This document shows positions 1 to 5,102 of a stretch of DNA of 5,167 nt, in pieces (positions within the stretch are counted from its first letter, which is position 1; every line of letters begins with the position of its first letter). Both the position numbers and the translations under genes were made by a program. The DNA is from Chlamydiota bacterium (lineage in GTDB: Bacteria > Chlamydiota > Chlamydiia > Chlamydiales > Rhabdochlamydiaceae): NCBI GenBank assembly GCA_011065235.1, contig JAAKFB010000141.1:1-5167 (forward strand), written 5' to 3'. Under the pieces are notes generated by a model. It made no database searches. It was given only the letters and a program-made list of their open reading frames with translations, and was not told where the DNA came from.

Positions 1-583
1 TCTCAAAACAGCCCACATCCATTGAGACAAGTGCTCCTGCTTGCTTGGCTTGAGAGATGAGACTTTTTAAAAAAGGGGGATTGAAAATTTGGTATCCCTC
101 AATGTGAAAGAGTTTGACCCCTTCGAACATGGAAGGAGTGGTCGTAAAAGGGATAATATCAATCGTGTGACTGCGCATCGTCCGGTGTCCATCTGGGGAA
201 ATCATGCAGACTACTTTTCCAGTTGACGGACTACATGCCGTATAGTGGTGAGATATCCCCCGTGATAGAAGGGATTGCATCAGATTTAGTCCTTCCTCAT
301 CTTCACCGATTCTGCCGATGACCGTGCAAGAATGTCCGAGTGATGCCAATCCTTTGAGGGTATTGACAGCACTGCCTCCTGTACACTTTGTTGTGTAATT
401 TTGGATGAGTCGATTAAATGTAAAGAGATTAACAGGAGCAGAACCCGATTTTTCACCTGGAAGAGAGTCTAAAAAAGCCTCATCTACAAATGTGATATAA
501 TCCGTCATCGGATCACCATAGATGAGAACTTCGCTGCTATAAATAGAAATAGAAAAAAGTAGAAAAAATAATATTTGTTTCAT
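1..583 (-). CDS. PfkB-family carbohydrate/nucleoside kinase with N-terminal signal-like segment (C-terminus beyond window)
   Basis: Partial gene: the first 194 codons are in the window, and the ATP-site half with the GAGD catalytic motif is not. Residues 19-194 read as the ribokinase-fold N-terminal half of a PfkB kinase, which phosphorylates a sugar or nucleoside with ATP. Strand 1 is VLIYGDPMTDY (19-29). The substrate glycines and Asn are in TGGSAVNTLKGLASLG (68-83), followed by the typical VIGRIGEDEEG (88-98) and a lid-like stretch to about 140. The style is closest to adenosine-kinase-like members, but the substrate cannot be told. Residues 1-18 (K2, then a hydrophobic run ILFFLLFSISIY, then SS) precede strand 1 and look like a signal peptide or membrane anchor, which is odd for an ATP-using kinase. 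The start is well fixed: ATG overlaps the birA stop as ATGA, and TTGAGG lies 7 bases upstream. No other ATG, GTG or TTG start lies before the core fold. It is the second gene of the birA unit. Confidence 0.9.
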   Translation of the reverse strand, partial: MKQILFFLLFSISIYSSEVLIYGDPMTDYITFVDEAFLDSLPGEKSGSAPVNLFTFNRLIQNYTTKCTGGSAVNTLKGLASLGHSCTVIGRIGEDEEGLNLMQSLLSRGISHHYTACSPSTGKVVCMISPDGHRTMRSHTIDIIPFTTTPSMFEGVKLFHIEGYQIFNPPFLKSLISQAKQAGALVSMDVGCFE

Positions 584-1272
584 TTGGACCTCAAGTGTTG
601 AATGTCTCCAGAATAAATAGTGCGGATACTTTCATCCGCGAGTTTGATTTCTAATTGGCCCCGCTCATTAATCCCGATGAGCACGCCTTCAATCATTTCT
701 TTTCCAACAAGGCACGAGATCTGCTGATTTTTATAGGCCAAGACCTCTTCGAATTCCTTTGGGATAAATCCCCCTTTCAAGTCTTTTTGAAAGCGGGTGA
801 CGATTTGGCCTCTGAGCTCTTTGAGATTCCACTTTCGTCCCGACAGCTCGTAGAGAGAAGTCGCAGCTTGATCAGTTTCTACAGGGACATTGACGTTCAT
901 TCCAAGGCCCACCACCACACCACCTGCTGGCACTGTTTCCACGAGGATACCGGCGAGTTTTTTCCCATCGACTACGAGATCGTTGGGCCATTTGATTTGA
1001 ATCTCGTCTATGCGGAGGATTCGAATACAAGAAAGAGCGAGGATTTGAGCGAGATTGGGGAGGATGGGATCTTTTGGATCGAGGTGAAAAAAAAGAGACA
1101 TCATCAAATTTCCCTTCGCTCCGACCCAACTTCGAGAGAAGCGCCCTCTTCCAGCCGTTTGCATATCGGCCACGATACAAGTCAATTTTTTAGGGTCAAA
1201 CTCTTGGGCGTGTTCTTTTGCCCAAGTGTTTGTCGAATCGACCGTAGCAAAATGAATCCAATAGACATCCAT
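580..1272 (-). CDS. birA: Biotin-protein ligase, monofunctional (no DNA-binding domain)
   Basis: Activates biotin with ATP to biotinyl-AMP and attaches it to the acceptor lysine of biotin carboxyl carrier protein, the partner in acetyl-CoA carboxylase; cytoplasmic. At 230 residues it has the catalytic domain from residue 1 and a small C-terminal SH3-like domain (about 185-230), but no N-terminal helix-turn-helix. It is therefore a group I enzyme that cannot act as the biotin repressor as E. coli BirA does. Visible motifs: DSTN (12-15), the adenylate-binding loop GRGRFSRSW (41-49), KWPND (94-98), KKLAGIL (104-110) with K105 matching the E. coli catalytic Lys183 by spacing, and GLGMNVN (122-128). 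The C-terminal domain ends in the usual G-x-L-x-I and GDI pattern. It is the first gene of a leftward unit and overlaps the kinase gene by 4 bases. An in-frame stop (1285-1287) excludes an earlier start, and no Shine-Dalgarno sequence is visible before the ATG. Confidence 0.96.
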   Translation of the reverse strand: MDVYWIHFATVDSTNTWAKEHAQEFDPKKLTCIVADMQTAGRGRFSRSWVGAKGNLMMSLFFHLDPKDPILPNLAQILALSCIRILRIDEIQIKWPNDLVVDGKKLAGILVETVPAGGVVVGLGMNVNVPVETDQAATSLYELSGRKWNLKELRGQIVTRFQKDLKGGFIPKEFEEVLAYKNQQISCLVGKEMIEGVLIGINERGQLEIKLADESIRTIYSGDIQHLRSK

Positions 1273-1291
1273 AAACGGGTGCCATTATAAT
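1262..1291 (+). promoter_or_regulatory. Probable sigma70/sigma66-type promoter of rodA
   Basis: TAGACA at 1262-1267 (5 of 6 to consensus), an 18-base spacer and TATAAT at 1286-1291 (6 of 6). By normal spacing, transcription would start near 1298, one base before the rodA ATG, giving a nearly leaderless mRNA. This agrees with the absence of a Shine-Dalgarno sequence in front of rodA. The assignment rests on sequence match only. Confidence 0.6.
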
Positions 1292-1313
1292 CAAATTCAT
1301 GTTGAATCATCAA
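1284..1313 (-). promoter_or_regulatory. Probable promoter of birA, sharing its -10 box with the rodA promoter
   Basis: On the minus strand, TTGATG (1313-1308; 4 of 6) is followed by an 18-base spacer and TATAAT (1289-1284; 6 of 6). The two opposing TATAAT boxes are the same palindrome, ATTATAAT at 1284-1291. The start point would fall near 1277, leaving a leader of about 5 bases. Its -35 lies inside the first codons of rodA. The -35 is weaker than that of the rodA promoter, so rodA may be favoured. Confidence 0.5.
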
Positions 1314-2426
1314 CTCCTTAAACGCATTGACTATAGACTTATTTTGCTTCTGATAGCATTGATGGTAGTCAGTTTGCTCGTCATTTCTTCCACGACATCT
1401 GAAATTCAAGATTTTGAGTTTGAACATTTTTTCACCCCCCATGTGAAAAAACAACTCCAATTTTTTGCAGTGGGATGGGGAGCTTTTCTACTTTTGAGTG
1501 TGATCGATTATAATAAATTACGTGAGTGGACCTGGATCCTCTATCTCGTGATGGTTCTCATGTTGGTAGGGCTTTTTTTCTCACCTGCCATTCAAAATGT
1601 CCACCGCTGGTATCGGATCGGAGGATTCACATTTCAGCCTTCTGAATATGCCAAGCTCGTTGTCGTGATTGCACTGAGTTGGTTTTTAGAGCGCAAAGCT
1701 TCAAAAGCGCGCACGTGGGCCGCGACCTTTCAAGCGCTTGCCATCATCGGCATTCCATTTCTTCTCATCTTAAAGCAGCCCGATCTTGGCACGGCTCTCG
1801 TTCTCTTCCCCATTGCGCTCGTGATCTTTTATTTTGGGGGGATTAGAAGACGGGTGATTGTCACAATGGGGGCCATCGCAGTTATTGGTCTGACTTTTAT
1901 CAGCCTTCTTTTCGTGGGAGTTCTCGATCATGATGAGATGCGTCCTGTAGCGACAAAAGTTCTCAAAGATTACCAGTATGAGCGCTTCAATCCCGAAACC
2001 TACCATCAAAAGGCGGCGGCAACAGCGATCGCGCTTGGGGGAGTGACGGGTAATGGATGGCATAAGAGCACATTCTCCAAAGGGCAATGGCTACCCGCAT
2101 CCCATACCGATTCTGTATTTCCTGCCTTTGCGGAAGAGTTCGGGCTCATAGGGGTAATTTTCTTGCTCGGCATTTTTTTCGGATTGATCTATGTTAGCTT
2201 TCAGGTGACGGTGGTAGCGAAAGACCGCTTCGGGCGGCTCTTATCCGCAGGGATTGCCATCTATTTGGCCATGCATATTGTGGTCAATTTGGGAATGATG
2301 TGTGGATTTTTGCCGATCACGGGGGTCCCGCTGGTCATGGTGTCCTATGGTGGCTCTTCGATATTGGCTAATATGAGCGCCTTGGGAATTTTACAAAGTA
2401 TCTATAGCAGAAGGTTTACGTTTTGA
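1299..2426 (+). CDS. rodA: RodA, SEDS peptidoglycan glycosyltransferase
   Basis: Multipass inner-membrane SEDS protein that polymerises lipid II into glycan strands together with a class B PBP in the elongation machinery. In Chlamydiae, which lack or nearly lack a classical sacculus, it probably serves division-site peptidoglycan synthesis. The length of 375 aa matches the family (E. coli 370). Hydrophobic segments run through the protein from about residue 14. Signature parts are RWYRIGGFTFQPSE (103-116), KQPDLGTAL (159-167), the extracellular loop ending in LPASHTDSVFPAFAEEFG (265-282), where D271 fits the proposed catalytic Asp (E. coli D262), and FLPITGVPLVMVSYGGSS (337-354). The start follows from the N-terminus LLKRIDYRLILL, typical of RodA, and an upstream in-frame stop at 1272-1274. 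No Shine-Dalgarno sequence is visible. It is the first gene of a three-gene unit, and its TGA overlaps the next start as TTGA. Confidence 0.96.
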   Translation: MLNHQLLKRIDYRLILLLIALMVVSLLVISSTTSEIQDFEFEHFFTPHVKKQLQFFAVGWGAFLLLSVIDYNKLREWTWILYLVMVLMLVGLFFSPAIQNVHRWYRIGGFTFQPSEYAKLVVVIALSWFLERKASKARTWAATFQALAIIGIPFLLILKQPDLGTALVLFPIALVIFYFGGIRRRVIVTMGAIAVIGLTFISLLFVGVLDHDEMRPVATKVLKDYQYERFNPETYHQKAAATAIALGGVTGNGWHKSTFSKGQWLPASHTDSVFPAFAEEFGLIGVIFLLGIFFGLIYVSFQVTVVAKDRFGRLLSAGIAIYLAMHIVVNLGMMCGFLPITGVPLVMVSYGGSSILANMSALGILQSIYSRRFTF

Positions 2427-2866
2427 AAGAGCATCCATTTCTTTTTTCTCCTAAAAAATGGCTCGGCGAGGGAAAAATTCAGCTTTCGATGTCAGATGAA
2501 GAACTCGACTTCTATACAAGGTGGAATTTAGGGAAGATCGATCCTCAAGGGCAGATTCCCGCATTCCAAGAAGTGCAGATCAAAGGGATTTCAGACGTGA
2601 TGCACAACCAGTTTTTGATCACAGACCTGACCCCGACGCATTTCACAATCGAGCTCGAAAATGCGGCTCTCGGAACTATCACGGGAAAGGGGCTGATTAA
2701 AGATAATCTCATCGCCTGGGAATTTCGCAATAGCGAAATAGCATTTGAAGGCTTTGAGTTTTATGAAAAACAGGAGGATGGGACCTATCTAATGCGAGCA
2801 GAATACGTCACTCCCGATCAGGACCGCACCGTTATCCGCGGAAAACTCTGGGAAAAAACCAAATGA
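2423..2866 (+). CDS. Conserved-looking protein of unknown function, rodA operon
   Basis: I do not recognise this 147-aa protein. It has no signal peptide, membrane segment or cysteine. The sequence alternates short hydrophobic strands with polar turns (for example about 16-24, 49-56, 62-69, 73-80, 84-91, 95-99, 120-127 and 134-143), which suggests an all-beta, possibly small-barrel cytoplasmic protein with conserved-looking aromatic and Gly positions near both ends (W13-L-G-E-G and G-K-L-W143). A lipocalin-like or nitrobindin-like barrel is a guess. The start is TTG at 2423, overlapping the rodA stop by 4 bases. AGAAGG (2409-2414) lies 8 bases upstream, and no ATG occurs before residue 23, inside the first strand region. 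It is very likely translated by coupling with rodA. The tight position suggests a link to the envelope, but that is inference only. Confidence 0.85.
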   Translation: MKEHPFLFSPKKWLGEGKIQLSMSDEELDFYTRWNLGKIDPQGQIPAFQEVQIKGISDVMHNQFLITDLTPTHFTIELENAALGTITGKGLIKDNLIAWEFRNSEIAFEGFEFYEKQEDGTYLMRAEYVTPDQDRTVIRGKLWEKTK

Positions 2867-3183
2867 AAGCCCTCTCCTTTCTTTTTCTCCTCATTCTCTG
2901 TTCCTTCAACAGAATCGACTACAACGATCTGATGCTGGGGACGCCCGCGCCAAAAGTCGTACAAAAATACGGAGATCCCTATTCCGTTCGCGATCTGGGC
3001 AATAGTACCCTTGAGTATCAATACATCGAACGGATCTCGATGAACAACGAACTCGTCTATGAGAACCACTATTTCCTCACCTTTGTCAATAACCAGCTGA
3101 CGAATAAACGCTTTCGTGAAGAGACGCGTCAGCCGTTCGACAAGATGTACCGCCCCGATCCCAATTATCCTTGGTATCCTTAG
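2863..3183 (+). CDS. Small exported protein, BamE/SmpA-like pattern
   Basis: A 106-aa protein with a clear signal sequence: K2, a hydrophobic run (4-13), then C13. The sequence before the cysteine (L-I-L-C) is a poor lipobox because -1 should be Gly, Ala or Ser, so a lipoprotein is possible but not supported; cleavage near residue 16-18 is an alternative. The mature part reads like the small alpha-alpha-beta-beta BamE/SmpA/OmlA fold: YNDLMLGTPAPKVVQKYGDP (20-39) resembles the 'G-x-x-x-x-x-V-x-x-x-x-G-x-P' helix-turn, then V-R-D-L-G-N and a strand Y-Q-Y, then YFLTFVNNQLTNKRF (70-84) like the second strand pair. Family membership is inferred from this pattern alone. ATG overlaps the previous stop as ATGA. 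It is the last gene of the rodA unit, so an envelope role fits. The C-terminus is Pro/Tyr-rich (PDPNYPWYP). Confidence 0.85.
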   Translation: MKALSFLFLLILCSFNRIDYNDLMLGTPAPKVVQKYGDPYSVRDLGNSTLEYQYIERISMNNELVYENHYFLTFVNNQLTNKRFREETRQPFDKMYRPDPNYPWYP

Positions 3184-3226
3184 AGATCTTCTCTGAATTC
3201 ATTCCGCTGCCAAAAAAGCCATCTTT

Positions 3227-3402
3227 TTCCCTAGGACCCGCGACTGCTACCTCGTTTTTCCTCTATGCTACCTGCGGAACTCATCTACTTCATTTCTCTC
3301 GTCGCCAAGGTGTCAACACCTTGTCTTCCTCGAGAAACTTGTACTTTAGCCCCTCGCTAACGCCTAGATGAAAAGAAAGTAGCAGTCACGGGTTCTAGAG
3401 AA
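3227..3402. repeat. Degenerate MITE-like element with imperfect terminal inverted repeats
   Basis: The left end (3227-3265) and the reverse complement of the right end (3364-3402) align with one 1-base indel and several mismatches. The shared blocks are CTAG, ACCCG, GACTGCTAC, TTTTC and TCTA. The outer edges TTCCCTAGG and TTCTCTAGA match closely, then similarity stops. The interior is non-coding. The same end sequence occurs a third time at 4417-4446. A size near 175 bp, inverted ends and multiple copies suggest an old non-autonomous mobile element or a dispersed intergenic palindrome. No target-site duplication could be recognised and no transposase is in the window. Confidence 0.5.
3306..3323. 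repeat. Short perfect hairpin inside the repeat element
   Basis: CAAGGTGT (3306-3313) and ACACCTTG (3316-3323) are perfect inverted repeats around CA, giving an 8-bp stem, or 7 bp with a 4-base loop. The following bases TCTTCCTCG are not a U-run, so it is not a standard intrinsic terminator. It could still slow or end transcription from the rodA unit. Confidence 0.5.
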
Positions 3403-3446
3403 GTTTATGATCCTTAGACAATTAAGTCTCTAACGTGTAAATTTGA

Positions 3447-3476
3447 TTGAAAAAAATATACCAATATTGGTATAAT
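3447..3476 (+). promoter_or_regulatory. Promoter of the higB/higA operon
   Basis: TTGAAA (3447-3452; 5 of 6), an 18-base spacer and TATAAT (3471-3476; 6 of 6). It lies 14 bases before the toxin start. Transcription would begin around 3483, that is, after or within the ribosome-binding site AGGAG at 3478-3482 (8 bases before the ATG). Either the start point lies slightly further upstream or the message has a very short leader. Confidence 0.7.
3457..3474. promoter_or_regulatory. Palindromic operator, probable HigA autorepression site
   Basis: TATACCAATATTGGTATA is a perfect 18-bp palindrome covering the promoter spacer and the first four bases of the -10 box. XRE-type antitoxins bind such palindromes as dimers and repress their own operon, with the toxin as co-repressor in intact systems. 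The site is seen directly; its binder is inferred from position and from the HTH protein encoded downstream. Confidence 0.7.
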
Positions 3477-3490
3477 GAGGAGATAGGCTA

Positions 3491-4025
3491 ATGGGCGATA
3501 CTGCTAAACCCGTTTTGTGGATAGGTTCTTCTAAACGAGACTTGATGGACATGCCCGCTGATGTCATAGACGACTTTGGATTCGGACTTTATCAAGCTCA
3601 GATTGGGAAATACCCCGACACAGGAAAAACTCTATCTGGCTTTGGCAGCGCTAATGTCATTGAATTAGTAAGAGACCACAAAGGAGATGCATTTCGCGCG
3701 GTCTATACAGTGAGATTTTCAGAAGCAGTGGTTGTCCTACATGCCTTCCAGAAAAAAAGCAAAAAGGGCAGAAGAACGCCAAAACAAGATTTGGAACTGG
3801 TTCGTTCAATACCAAAGTAATCTGAAAAATTGGGAAATTGACAAGAAGGCTCCTCACATTTTTTGGCTGTGAGGAGTTGCCGTGTTCATAGACACGGTAC
3901 GTACGATCAGAGGAAAAATGAGGGGTAAAGCCGACGCAGTCAAAAACCAATTTTTCAGGTTACTTTGGTATAGATTAAAGATGGCCGAAGAGATATATAA
4001 AGAATGGAAAAAGAGGCTAAAATGA
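3491..4025 (+). pseudogene. higB: HigB-like (Gp49 family) toxin gene interrupted by a small inserted element
   Basis: RelE-superfamily toxin of the phage Gp49-like/DUF891 type; relatives cut mRNA at the ribosome. As it stands the frame is 109 aa (stop TAA 3818-3820). Residues 1-106 follow the family closely: KPVLWIGSSKRDL (6-18), a helix with YQAQIGK (34-40), LSGFGSANVIEL (48-59), FRAVYTVRF (68-76) and LHAFQKKSKKG (83-93), ending KQDLELVRS. The last three residues and the stop come from the element at 3809-3971. Joining 3808 to 3972 gives a 123-aa protein whose last 17 residues are RLKMAEEIYKEWKKRLK, the usual C-terminal helix. Its TGA (4023-4025) overlaps the antitoxin start as ATGA. The shortened protein keeps the core basic residues, so partial activity or antitoxin binding cannot be excluded. 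Translation starts at ATG 3491 behind AGGAG. Confidence 0.85.
3809..3971. mobile_element. MITE-like palindromic element inserted in the toxin gene
   Basis: About 163 bp bounded by 25-bp terminal inverted repeats: 3809-3833 against 3947-3971, 24 of 25 positions pairing, the only mismatch at 3821/3959. The ends read ATACCAAAGTAAT. Inside are two further hairpins: CTCCTCACA (3850-3858) with TGTGAGGAG (3868-3876), and CCGTGT (3880-3885) with ACACGG (3892-3897), followed by the palindrome GTACGTAC (3897-3904). There is no transposase, so it would have moved by an enzyme supplied elsewhere. Removing exactly 3809-3971 restores the toxin frame. TA dinucleotides at both ends resemble the Tc1/mariner or IS630 target, but a TA duplication would not restore the frame without a later indel, so the exact borders remain open. 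Confidence 0.8.
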
Positions 4026-4357
4026 ATAAAAAAAAAGATTATGAAGTCACTGCTGGAAATGTTTTTGCTTCTCTTGGCCGTGAAACTTCCGATGAATTAC
4101 TCGCTAGAGCCCAGCTTTTAGACCAAGTAAGCTCTCTTATAAAAAAAAGTGGTCTTTCTCAAAAAGAAGTCGCAAAAAAATTACATGTCACTCAACCAAA
4201 AGTTTCTATGCTTGTTGGAGGACGATTATCTGCTTTTAGTACGGACACACTTCTGCGTTACCTATCTATACTTGGCTGTGAGGTGCAAATCCTCATTAAA
4301 AAACCGCGTTCCCGAATCGGAATATTTAAACATAAAGGCTGCATCGCCGTATTCTAA
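4022..4357 (+). CDS. higA: HigA-type antitoxin, XRE-family DNA-binding protein
   Basis: Antitoxin partner of the Gp49-like toxin; by family knowledge it binds the toxin and represses the operon. It is 111 aa. An N-terminal part leads into FASLGRETSDELLARAQLL (15-33), the usual start of the HTH_37/HigA2-like domain. The helix-turn-helix follows at about 45-66 (GLSQKEVAKKLHVTQPKVSML), then RLSAFSTDTLLRYLSILGCEVQILIKK, the typical 'F-S-x-x-x-L-L-R-x-L-x-x-L-G' end. The ATG at 4022 is chosen over an in-frame ATG at 4004 because the ATGA overlap with the original toxin stop is the family arrangement, and GAGG (4013-4016) lies 5 bases upstream. The upstream ATG lies inside the toxin's C-terminal codons. 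The inserted element ends toxin translation about 200 bases earlier, so coupling to the toxin is lost and expression must rely on its own ribosome-binding site. The protein itself looks intact. Confidence 0.92.
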   Translation: MNKKKDYEVTAGNVFASLGRETSDELLARAQLLDQVSSLIKKSGLSQKEVAKKLHVTQPKVSMLVGGRLSAFSTDTLLRYLSILGCEVQILIKKPRSRIGIFKHKGCIAVF

Positions 4358-4380
4358 CGAATTTTTAAACATCCTCTTAG

Positions 4381-4414
4381 AGTCTGTCTGCAAACTGCTT
4401 TTGCCAGACAGTCT
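4381..4414. terminator. Imperfect hairpin between converging genes, possible terminator
   Basis: AGTCTGTCTG-CAAA (4381-4394) pairs with TTTGCCAGACAGTCT (4400-4414) with one mismatch, one bulged C and a loop of about five bases. It lies between the end of higA and the end of the leftward gene, where a bidirectional terminator would be expected. Neither side has a clear T-run, so the call is weak. It may instead be the inner part of the repeat whose end follows at 4417. Confidence 0.35.
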
Positions 4415-4416
4415 CT

Positions 4417-4446
4417 TAGATGAAAAGAAGGTAGCAGTCACGGATT
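4417..4446 (-). repeat. Solo copy of the repeat end found at 3365-3394
   Basis: Thirty bases that match 3365-3394 at 28 positions in direct orientation (differences at 3378/4430 and 3392/4444), and match 3236-3265 less well in inverted orientation. The match stops abruptly at the right and fades on the left. Together with the 3365 copy it brackets the toxin-antitoxin module as a direct repeat 1052 bp apart. It overlaps two bases of the stop codon of the leftward gene. Confidence 0.7.
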
Positions 4447-5098
4447 AAACTTCAGTGAGGGTTTTTTTCCAATGCTCAAAGATTGTATCTGAACAATTAT
4501 TTAATCTGTATTTGAGAACATTATCAGATGGATAGTATACAGTGAGAATATTAATGTGTTTTTGTTCAATATTAGTTTGATTAAAAGCTGCAACTAGATT
4601 TAAAACTCGGTTTTTTTCAGTATCAAAACAGTAAAGATCAGTTTGTGGATTGCGAGATATATGTTTGCGTTTTTTTGTTATGCAGCGCTTTAGGAGATCT
4701 AAAGATACAGTATGATCTTCCCCACGGAGTCCTAAGATCCCCTTTCGTAATTCCGGAGAAAGAGTGATCTTCAAATCTTCATTCTCAACAGAGCTTGGAA
4801 AGGTTATTTCTAGGAGAGGAAAATTTGAAATTGAATCAGAGCTTTTGCCTAGATCTTCAATTGAATATTTTTTGTTTTTAACATTAAAATAATTATTCCC
4901 ATCAAAACCATGTCGGGCTAATTCTGTCGCTCTTTCTATCTTTGAAATAACTAAAAAATGCTCTCCATTTTCAATTAAATGAAATTTTAAAATAGTTGGT
5001 GTTGAATTCGATAAGGCCAGTTTTTCTTTAGCTAGCTCTCTACCAACGTACGTCCTCAAAAAGTCCTGGCAAATTAGAAATAACTTGAGAAATATCAA
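4445..5098 (-). CDS. Protein of unknown function, A+T-rich, probably 5'-frameshifted or decaying gene
   Basis: I do not recognise this 217-codon frame. It is long for such A+T-rich DNA and has natural-looking composition: a hydrophobic N-terminal stretch, a central block EHFLVISKIERATELARHGF (46-65), a charged middle, a basic patch TKKRKHISR (about 140-148) and a tail ending in EHWKKTLTEV. There are no obvious catalytic motifs. The frame contains no ATG at all, so the nominal start is TTG at 5098 without a ribosome-binding site. The more likely origin is the ATG at 5129, behind AGGAGG, in a frame shifted by one base: loss of one A from the CAA at 5108-5106 would join it to this frame and give roughly 227 residues. 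It may therefore be a pseudogene, or the window may carry a sequence error. It is much more A+T-rich than birA or rodA, which suggests acquisition. It converges with higA. Confidence 0.5.
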   Translation of the reverse strand: MIFLKLFLICQDFLRTYVGRELAKEKLALSNSTPTILKFHLIENGEHFLVISKIERATELARHGFDGNNYFNVKNKKYSIEDLGKSSDSISNFPLLEITFPSSVENEDLKITLSPELRKGILGLRGEDHTVSLDLLKRCITKKRKHISRNPQTDLYCFDTEKNRVLNLVAAFNQTNIEQKHINILTVYYPSDNVLKYRLNNCSDTIFEHWKKTLTEV

Positions 5099-5102
5099 TA
5101 TT

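Larger units (their letters stand above)
3184..3490. other. Gene-free interval between the rodA unit and the toxin-antitoxin operon
   Basis: No convincing gene here. A 66-codon frame at 3171-3371 begins inside the preceding gene and runs over the repeat element, so it is not believed. The interval holds a weak hairpin directly at the stop codon (AGAGA/TCTCT, 3182-3194), an inverted-repeat element (3227-3402), a hairpin (3306-3323), and the promoter, operator and ribosome-binding site of the next operon (3447-3482). No hairpin followed by a T-run was found, so the end of the rodA transcript is not defined. Confidence 0.7.

Noticed and set aside
655..1290. Open frame of 211 codons on the plus strand
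   Set aside because: It lies entirely antisense to birA, whose protein motifs are unmistakable; the frame has no family resemblance.
872..1460. Two minus-strand frames (872-1180 and 1182-1460)
   Set aside because: The first is an alternate frame of birA and the second runs antisense into rodA; neither reads like a protein family.
1770..2087. Minus-strand frame of 105 codons
   Set aside because: Antisense to the conserved rodA coding sequence.
2545..3069. Minus-strand frames at 2545-2730 and 2818-3069
   Set aside because: Antisense to the two tightly overlapping genes after rodA, which have coherent starts and ribosome-binding context.
3171..3371. 66-codon plus-strand frame after the exported protein
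   Set aside because: It starts inside the preceding gene and consists mainly of the inverted-repeat element; Ser/Thr/Phe-rich composition, no ribosome-binding site.
3838..3866. Perfect TTGACA inside the inserted element as a new promoter for the antitoxin
   Set aside because: At 16-18 bases downstream there is no acceptable -10 box (TTTTGG or similar), so an outward promoter is not supported.
3657..3950. 97-codon minus-strand frame
   Set aside because: It runs across the inserted element and antisense to the toxin gene; an open frame through a repeat, not a gene.
3227..4446. CRISPR array from the three repeat copies
   Set aside because: Only three diverged copies, one inverted, spaced 100 and over 1000 bases apart; no regular spacers and no cas genes.
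4149..4448. 99-codon plus-strand frame overlapping the antitoxin gene
   Set aside because: It is the alternate frame of higA. The tail LLDEKKVAVTD resembles a frame readable in the other repeat copy (a synonymous AAA/AAG difference), but that copy has a stop immediately upstream, so coding use is unlikely.
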